Below are positions 15,001 through 24,800 of a stretch of 64,000 nt of DNA, piece by piece (within the stretch, counting starts at the first letter, position 1; every line of letters starts with the position of its first letter). Source of the DNA: Echinometra lucunter (Eukaryota; Echinodermata; Echinoidea; Camarodonta; Echinometridae); assembly GCA_029962745.1 (NCBI GenBank), contig CM057153.1, positions 10,482,617 to 10,546,616 of the forward strand. Direction: 5' to 3'. The position numbers and the translations under genes were made by a program. Under the pieces are notes generated by a model. The model was given only the letters and a program-made list of their open reading frames with translations. It was not told where the DNA came from and did not search any database.

Positions 15001-18000
15001 ATTGTTGTAAATGCTTAACTGGCAACTCGAAAAAGGTACACCTCTAGGCTTTAACCTATTAAGTATTTATAGGATTTTGGATGAGAAAATGATGGGACTG
15101 AAGTGAATTACCTGCATAAGAGCACAGAGCATGTCTATAGCTGCATGCGTTACACCATCATCCTGTCTCTTCAAAGCCTTCACTACACGCAGACCTACTC
15201 TCTCACGGAACCTGGACAAAAATGAAATCGCAAAAGCTTCTTTGGCAAAAGGTTCCGAGATCAATCAATCATGAAACACCTCTTAAAAGTTCAGACTGTC
15301 CAAGAAGTGTCATGTTATATGATCCATTTTCACACTGAAAATATGTCTTTGTTAGCAAGCTGTGATTAAATTGACAAATAGAACTACATACTTTATTTCT
15401 CCAAACAGGCAAAATGAAAAGAATTTCATGGACAACTGTGACCCACCTCATAATTTCATTATGTTCTGATTGATTTCAATCAATTGCCAGTTCTCTATTC
15501 AATCACAAAGACAAGATCTGTCAATATTTTCCCAGTTCATATTAAAAAAAAAATTTTAACAAAAATTTCTACATCCCAGAGGTAAGGAATCACAAAGTAT
15601 TTTTTCACTACTATGATACTTTGATTACCGCACTTGGTCTCTGTTCACTTTGAATTTCATGGTTAAGCAAATGTTCATGTGCAATAATTAACATGCATTT
15701 GCTATGGGTTTTTTGGGTTTTTTTTTTCAATTTCTGCTCTCTGATTTTACTTTCATTTTCTTCAATACCTTTTTTCTAGCCTATTCTTTACTTCCCTTTT
15801 TCATAATTGCCATAATCATTTCCTCCTTGGTTTGAATGTTTAATGTTATATGTATTTTGTATCTTGTATTTTATTGGATCAAGCTTAATAACATACTGCA
15901 TTTTGATTGTAAATTCAATGATTGTTTTCAATGAATACACCTGAAACTTAAAAAAAAAAAAAAGAAGAAAAGACTCACTTTGGTAATGTGGTGAATGCTC
16001 CAAAGCCAGCCTTGGATGCAACCAGTCTCCGGAGAGCCTGTAGGTGACTTTCAAGGATCTCTGCTTGCATTGTCATGGGGTCACCTATGAAAATAACAAT
16101 TCAAATCAAGAAAATGCAGAGTTCATGAGATCCCATTAACCTAATGAATACTAAACCCAAGATAATTAGGGCTAGGTTCTATGGATGATGCATGTTATAC
16201 TGAAACAAAATCGTGCTCAACTGGTTAAAAGGGGAGTTCCAGGGGAGTTCCATATATTGATGTGCATTTGAAGAGGTACACCTATAGCTATTTCAAAGTA
16301 ACACACTCTGAACACATCTGTGATAACCATTTTACCGCCTACTAATAAAAAACATAGACACCATAGATACAATTCATTTATAATTCCAGATCCTTGGGTT
16401 AAGTTATCAATCCTTTTACTAAGTCAGCTTACCTTCATGAGCCAGAAGGGCAGTCAAAGCACCATTGATGAGTTTCTCTTTGTTCTCAGCAAAGAATCCC
16501 TGTAAATTAAAAGCAAGAACAAAGAGAGGGAACATGATTGTGACTGCATTTTTCATTCCTGTGTATTTATGAGGCATACTTTTTTTTCTAATTTTCCAAG
16601 TCAAAGAAATGCAATGGCAGGACTCAACTACCTATGCCTTTAAACATATCAATAGTTACACATGATCATTTTCATACCAACAACAACATAAACATGATTT
16701 AACATGATACACCACAATTCTCTAGGAATGGAAGAAACTATGACATTAACTGTTCATGCACATCATTAATATCAATGTTTCATTCTTTAAAGTATTTGAC
16801 TCTTGTTTCATACTCAAATTGTTTGATTTTCGTGTCAATACAAACTTCTTACCAATATTTCCTTTAAAAAAAAAAAAACACTTCAAAGTTTGAGAATGAA
16901 TGACACAACTTACATCTTGTGTAACTGCATGTAAAAGACCACTGTATGAGATGTTGTTGTTGAACCTCATTACTGCTTCATCGAAGTTGTTGTCTGAAAG
17001 AAAAACAGTCACAATAACAGCAAAATTGGTTGTTGTTTTTATGTTTTTTCCCCTCCCCCCTTTTTTTTAAAATCCCTTACTTCAGTCTTTGGCTCAGTGT
17101 GGTATACACAATCAATTTCCATGTTTTATTTGTTACCAACATGACAAATATGTATTCAAGTGACAGCTATTGTATGCGAACAGTAATGCAGATGTTCTTC
17201 TCCTCACATTATCAATTTGCTTGATAAGTTCTCCTCCAAGTTTTCTATTATCTCTCAAAGGTAGGATTTTAGTACAAATCCAGCAAACCAACATGGACTT
17301 TCACAGAAACGTTACCATGCTTTTGATAAAAGAATAAAAAGGAAACAAAGAAACTGAGCAAACCAAAAAGTTGACATGAATTCAAAGTCAAATTCAACTA
17401 ATCATTATTAATGTCAGTCTTTATTTTCAACTTGCCCAAACTGAGAAAATCATCTATCCAACCCATTAGGTTGCTCAAGGGAATGTCAAGGGGTTCATAG
17501 AAACTTACTGTATGGCACTGCTAGGAAGCGTAAATGGTGGCTCTCTACGTCTTCATCCACTGGTACATACAGAGGCTGTTGTCTCTGGCCCCTGTCGGTA
17601 AAGGTCATCTTCACACATACATCCCTGTTGCCACTCGCTCTAACTCCATCTAGAACGCCCGCTATTAAATTATCCCTGTTCCAATCAAATGAAATGAAAG
17701 GAGAGAGATCAAATGGAATTCCTTTTTATAACTTTTGTACTTTAGAGAATGCCTTTTTCAAATTGAATGCTTCAAGTGTGTCATGCTCTGGATCCCTCTG
17801 AAAAAGCAATAGATGTTAAAAGGGCAATCCAACCTAATATTCAGAATATTACAGGAATAAAAAAAAACAGAGTATTTTCTTTGATCCCTATCTGTGAAGG
17901 TCATCTTCACACATAACATGTTGCCACTCACTCTATCTCCATCTAGAGTACCCATTATTATATCATCTCTGTTCACATGAAATGCATTGAAAGAAACCAC

Positions 18001-18804
18001 AATGGCAATCATGTAAAGCATTTTGTAATAAAAGAGAAATGCAAGTGTGCTTTTTTTAACTTAAGGCTTTACATGTATGTCAGTTTTTCTGTGTGCAATC
18101 TTCAAAAAAAAAAATCAGCTATTGCTGAAAGAGCAAGCTCTCAAAATGTACAAAAAAAAGACTGTCTCTTTCAAAAAGAGACTTCTCAATCTGAATTCAT
18201 ACAAAAATAATGTAAAAAGAAAGAAATATTAACATATCCCCCTTCACATTTTGATCATATTTTCAATTTATGTCATCATTTGACAATAGAAAAGTGTCTC
18301 CAAGAACAAATGCAATACCACTGATACCAAACAATTTAAACTACAACTTCTTTTTCCTTTTTTTTTTGTTTTCAGTTAATGACTTCTTCAGATTCAATCA
18401 CTTTGAAGGATTATATACAATAGGTGGTAGCATTAAATTTAAACTTACCTATCTGTTGATGTGTATTTCCTAATTTGACCTTTGACATACTCTAGAAAGA
18501 ACATCTGTGGGTTTTCTTGGCTACGGATTATTGCAAATATCTACAAAACAAAATTAAACAATTCAAAAGTAGACAAAAAGTTGTGTTTGGCACTAACCAT
18601 TTGTTTTGTTATTGTTAATTTCCACACAATCAAGGCATCTATATCTCTGATTTCTCTCTGTTTATCTCTATGTACACTAAATAAGCATCATATATGTACC
18701 ACATGAATCTCATGTATATTCATAGATACTGGTATGTGATGGATGTCCTCTCTCTCTTGCTCTCTCTCTCTCTCTCTCTCTTGCTCTCTCTCTCTCTCTC
18801 TCTT

Positions 18805-18847
<43 letters not shown>

Positions 18848-21800
18848 GTGTCTTCATTCATCATCTCTCCTTCTTCTTTCTAAATTCAATAAAGTAAAGT
18901 TACATTCTCTGTTTTTTTCATCTCCCATCTCCTCCTCTTCCCTTTCTTATTCTTTCTCTGTCCTCTCCTCTGATATAGTTATCTTTTCCGTTTTTTTTTT
19001 TCTTCACAATGAACTCTTCTTCAAAATCATTGCACACCCAGAAGGGCATTAGCAGAGTTCCTAATATACCAAATTCCCCTAATGACACTACTCTACCAGG
19101 CACACAACAAATTATTCTTTTACTCTCATCCCTTTCCTGTTGATACTCCTGCCTCCCTATCTGCCCATTCGTGATAGGAATTATTTAAAGCCTAATTTGA
19201 TCAGCTTTTATTCTTCAAATTGGCAACACCAACATTTTTCTTTTATTGCTACATTTTCCTTATAAAACGTCATGTATCTGAAATGAATATAAATTGACAG
19301 AATGTATGATGAGAAGTCATAAAGTTGCCAATTTGCAGGGAAAAACAGTAATTTTAACATTTTCATCGCATTGCCAATTTAAGGATTTTAATGCTTATTT
19401 TCCTTTTAAAAAATTTCAGCATCAAACAACAAATATTGATGCAACAAAAATGGGCACATTAAGTGTAGAATTTTTTGCTCTTTCTGCTCATGCATTTGGT
19501 ATGATTTTTAGGGCTTTGCATCAAAAGTTATTAAACCAAACCACATAATGTGGACCCTCTGTCACGAATGGGTTAAAAACCTACACAATACACTTAAGGC
19601 TCATTCAGATATTCAGTGACAAACCCGGCAGAAAATCCCTATATTTTTTAATTCTACGGTGCCACTTACGATAATGAGATGTGCATCAATGCTTGATCAT
19701 GCCCACATAAAAGAGAGGATATCAAAAAGCTCCGCAGACAAACCTCTGATATTGTATTTTGTGCTAACTTTTTAAAAACTTGACTGGTCCACATCTTTTG
19801 CCGCAAGGAAGCAATAGATATGCTTTTTACCTCTGCAATTTTTTTTTTTGGCCATCTCATATACCATTCATTTACACAAAAAACAAATGCAGAGGGGTTA
19901 CCACGGGGCTTGTAGTGTCATATGTGAACAAGCCTTATGATTCTATCAAACAATCATAATAAGATGCTGACTTACATCACACAGAGGCTTGACCGTGATG
20001 ACACTATAGCTAGCAGGATCTCTCTCTACTATACACGTCTCTGTCAGACATAACACCCTCCTCTGTGGTTCGTTGTGCCTTGGTGTCCACTTCTGAACTC
20101 CAAACTCAGCAAGTGATGTGAGAGCTTCGTCCCCACTACAAGAGAAAAAAAAAATCATGATACATTTAGAAAGTTGGAATGATTCATGCACGTGCACCTT
20201 AACCTGTTGAGCACAATTTGATTTCAGTATAACAAGTATTTTCCATAGTCTACCCGGAGCCATCTCTTGCTTTAGTGGTCAAGGGGTTATCAAAATGATG
20301 TGGAACTTACAAAACTTAAACAGAACTGCATCTGTTTGATTAACAAAATCAGCAATGCAAGAATTTCAAATAAAAAAGGATGTACACTGTAGATAGCTCT
20401 GCAAAGTGTATGGCAGCTGAAAATCCAGTCTTTCAAGAAAAGACTCCATCTTGCCAATATTAACAGTAAGTTTATCTAGTTTGGATCTGGCAGTTTAGGG
20501 TAAGTATTGTACTGGGAGTAAAAGGACTTGACCTTAATTTTTGGACTGATTATTTAGACCAGTCTTCTACATATTTGCAAGATAATATTGTGGTTTGATG
20601 CATCACATATCTTTTTCCTCTCAGTACACACTTCATTACAGTCCAAGTCAGACTTACCAATATTTGCCGAGTCTATTGTTGTTGAACTGCTCAAATGAAA
20701 TGGGCTCCTTACGTATCCTAATGATGACTCCTGTATAGTTGGCTGCAAACTCAGTAGCTTGCTTGATCAGCTGATCTTTCTGCTCTGTCGCAAAGAGATG
20801 CTGAATAAAGAGCAACAGAGAGAAGATATTTTAATGTAGTAAACGGCAATGGTAGCTCACACTTTAATTTGTCACAAACTACCCTTTCCATACTCTTAGA
20901 AATTGTATTACAGGATCTCATCATCAAAGCATGATATTATACGCTAGGGGCAAATATCTGGCAAACCATCACAACCAGGTTTGACTTCTCATGAAAATAT
21001 TCACCATTTTCTCCAGTGACAATTGCTCCAAGCTTAACTTTGTAAGGTCAGCACAAAGATGTAAATTAGGGCTTGTGGCTGTGATTGCACTTTTGGTTTT
21101 GTTTCAGGTTAGGGTTAGGTGCGCTGTTTGGTTCAGGATTGAAGTTCAATACCGGTATGTGTTTAGTGTAGAGCAATGGACACTGAAGCATGCACCATAC
21201 AACCCTCACGCTCTTCACCCACTTCCTAAGGAATTCTCTCATTCACGTGGGATAGTCTTCACAGACCTGTTCAGTTTGGGTGCTGGTTTTATGCTAATGC
21301 CTAAATGGGGTGCTTCAAGTATGCCTAACAAAAGCACTAACATCTCAACAGACCTGACTCATCGCATAACCCATAATCTTTTCATCTTTTTGGAAGCCCC
21401 CCAGTTAAGGCTAACAAAAACTAGTGTTCTGAAACTGAATTTGTCTATACAGAAACCATTCGTTTCCAGGCAGTAATAGGTTAACCCATTGGTTACTGGA
21501 ACTGGGTGGACCTTGTCATAACCCTATGGGAATACGAGGCTTCTGTAGTCAACAGATTAACTAACGAGGTACTCACCAGTCTGCTGAAACCCCCATGGGC
21601 AATGGCAAAGCCACCAGGATACCCCGTCACCTGGGTGAATCCCTCTATGTCCTTGTAGTAGTACGAGCATATCGTCTTTCCCGACATAGCATCCTTCTGA
21701 TCTATGGAACAGGGAGTGACCTCGAGGACAACAGACTTCCTGTTGTCACTCCAGTGGTGCTTGTATGCATTGTATCTCTGTCAAGGGACATGAGGAGAGT

Positions 21801-24800
21801 TCTGTTAAGTCTTTCTTAATCATATTTCCATCAAGATTCAGACTAGGAGGACGGAATTCACAAAAGTGGTTTAAACTACCCCATGGTTTATACCCCCTCC
21901 CGCGTTTTTTAAGCATACGTGCGCACAGAATCCGGTCCAATTATCTGTTTTCTTTAACCCTATATAGCCCTGGCTATTTTGAAATTGCATAGCCCGGGGG
22001 ATGGGGGGGCTTATTTGGCCCCCCCCCCAGATCTCGGCTGTTGATCGTGCGAACGCGACGAAAATCAGCACGCACGTCATCTACAAAGTAATCTCCAAAA
22101 TTGTATAGTTAATTATAACAAAATTATTCAAATTTATTTTTAATTAATTATGCTAATTTATGCATAAGATAAGAATTCAGCTGTAAATCTGGAAATACAA
22201 CTCCAAAACTGCTAAATTTTGGTCTAGACACTCTTTTTAGGATTCTTATCAAATGTACATCAAAAAAATGGAAGTATCAAAAAATTTCTCTTATGTATTT
22301 TAGTGTTTTTTAAATTTTTTTGTTTTTCGACTTTTTGCTTTTCATTGTTTTTCGACTTTTTGTTTTTTATTGTTTTTACAATGGAAATCGTCGGCGACAC
22401 TATTCCGATCATAAACATGAAATTAATTGTGTTTAATCAGTAAAAGTAAAGTTAATGATACATTTATGAATTTAAGCTAGAAACAGAATTTGCATTGGAT
22501 TCGTACATGAAATCACGTTTTTGAGCAATTTTGGGTCTGACATGCACATACAAAATGTTGCATAACTTCGGAAGCACATACCCGGGGGTCGCGAATTTGG
22601 TCTCAAAAGTTGTGCGAGACTTGAAAGAAAAAAGTCATGAAACGTCGCGGCGTGAGCTTTTCACATTATGGATATGTCGCGAAAAATGTCGAGGGGGCTA
22701 AAAAAGCCCCCCCCCCCCCCCCCCCCCGGGCTAGATAGGGTTAAGCGCGCACATAGCCAATATGCGCCTATTTACGCTTATTTTAGTACGCTGGCCGAGG
22801 TTTAGACCACCCACGGTTTAATCTTATTTTGTGAATTCAGGCCGAGACCATTTTTTTAATCAAAATCTATATTTAAGCTGGCACATGGCCAATACTGTAA
22901 TATTGGTTTAAAGAGACATATATGCATAGCCATTTTCTGTAAACTCACTGCAACATCTAAATTTTTGGATTGAATTTGTTGCTACATGCACAGCACAAAG
23001 GAAGGCATTTCACTCATAAAATATAAATTTTCATAAATCATGTCTACATCAATAGTAAGAGTATAATTGGGAGACCTGAAAATAGTGCATTACTAAATGT
23101 AAGTTTGGAAAATGAAATTAACAAAAGGTAGCTAATTAATTCATTGTTACAGTACTTACTTGTTCAACTGCTAATTTGCTGCCCCCAAACTGTGATCTGA
23201 ATTTCTGTATCAAAATGATGAAAATTTTCAACAGAATTAATTCTCAATCAAACATGTCATCCTAATTTGGTTCAGACCACTACACAGGATGTAAATGCTG
23301 GTCCAGATCGGGGTGCCGTTGCATAAAGACTTGCTATTATAGTAACTTTGCCATCAATGGTAACTACCATGGTAACGTTACTCAACAGCCAATCAAAATC
23401 CAGTATTCCATGAAAGTTACCATCGATGGCAAAATTACTATAATAGCAAGTTTTATGCAATGGCACCCAGGTAACAAACAATTGGCAAAGGTTGTGCACT
23501 ACACCATTAAGACCTTTTCTATCTTGACGTGTTTACTCTACTGCTTGCTCAATCTGCGTTCTTTCTTTTCATTCCCTAGTACTCGTTTCTTCATGCAGTC
23601 AAAATGCATAAAGCCTCTTCCTGATTTTACTTCTTTGTCACACTTTCTTTAATTTTGTGAACTTCCTACACTCTCATCTCTTCCAACAAACTTATTCTGA
23701 TCTTTCCCCTCTCTGCACACAGTAATTTTCCTTCTACATTTACGTTTTCTTTCTCATCAACTCTCCTTCCTTCCCTTCTTTCCTTCCCTCTCAAAAAGTC
23801 ATAGAAACTGCAGTTATCACCGCTTCGTATTTCGTATAATAGCTATGCTTACAAGAGCTTCCGTGATGATGTCTGCCCTGTGTTCTGTGGAGAATCTCAT
23901 TGTCTCTCCTTTTTTACCGCCTTTCCTGATGGTGATGATGAATTCGTTGTTCAGTTGAGCTTTTGTGTTTGGTGCGATCCCAAGGAAATCACTATATGAC
24001 CACTGTAACATTTACAAAAATATATATATATATATATATAATTCAATACAATTAATATACATGCAGATCACTATAATGGTCAACGTGTTGGGGATATGAT
24101 TTTTATTTATTTAAAAGAAAAACAAAAATTCATAGATCAGTGTTAAGGAAATGAACAGCTGAAGATCTATATGCAATACATCTACAATTGTAAAGTCAGG
24201 TTGGAAATAGAACTGAAATGCAACACTGTATTTTTGAAACATCTCAAAGACTTGGAAATGAATCTCTTAACACATCAAAATATCTATACCATAAATAAGC
24301 GATACTTGTAAGTATCTGAACTTAAAGGACATAAGGAGAAACCTCTGGGTTCACCTGCCATCTACTCCACACTACATCACATATTTCCTGATTATTTTCA
24401 TCATTACAGTAAAATTTAAAACACATATTCATTGATTTTAAAAACTTACTTAATTTTCATTACTGCGTAGATGAAGCTTAGATCAGGCAAGTTTGTCAAA
24501 ATTTATTGCTTGGAAACATTCGCAGTAATGATTATTATTAATTACAAAGCTCTAAAATACAGCCCTAACCTAGCACCTGAAGAGCTCTCCAAACACCTCT
24601 GAGATGTGTGACATCACACGAATACCATCCATGTAATCATTCAGTTTCAATTTCGGGCTTTTCAATTTGAAAGTGTGGTTTCTTTGATTGTAAACATCAA
24701 ACAAAAGATTTCAGCCATCAGAATCAGTTTCATTTCCCTTTTAAAATGGTGTGAAATATAGGCACGTTTGAATACACTAAATTCTTTATAATTTGAGAAA

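Noticed and set aside
21105..21122. Telomere repeat (GGTTAGGGTTAGG)
   Set aside because: Only two TTAGGG units, no longer array, inside an intron.
20991..21476. 161-codon plus-strand reading frame in intron 5
   Set aside because: Not kept in copy B (frame broken near 48690) and it has no protein-like features.
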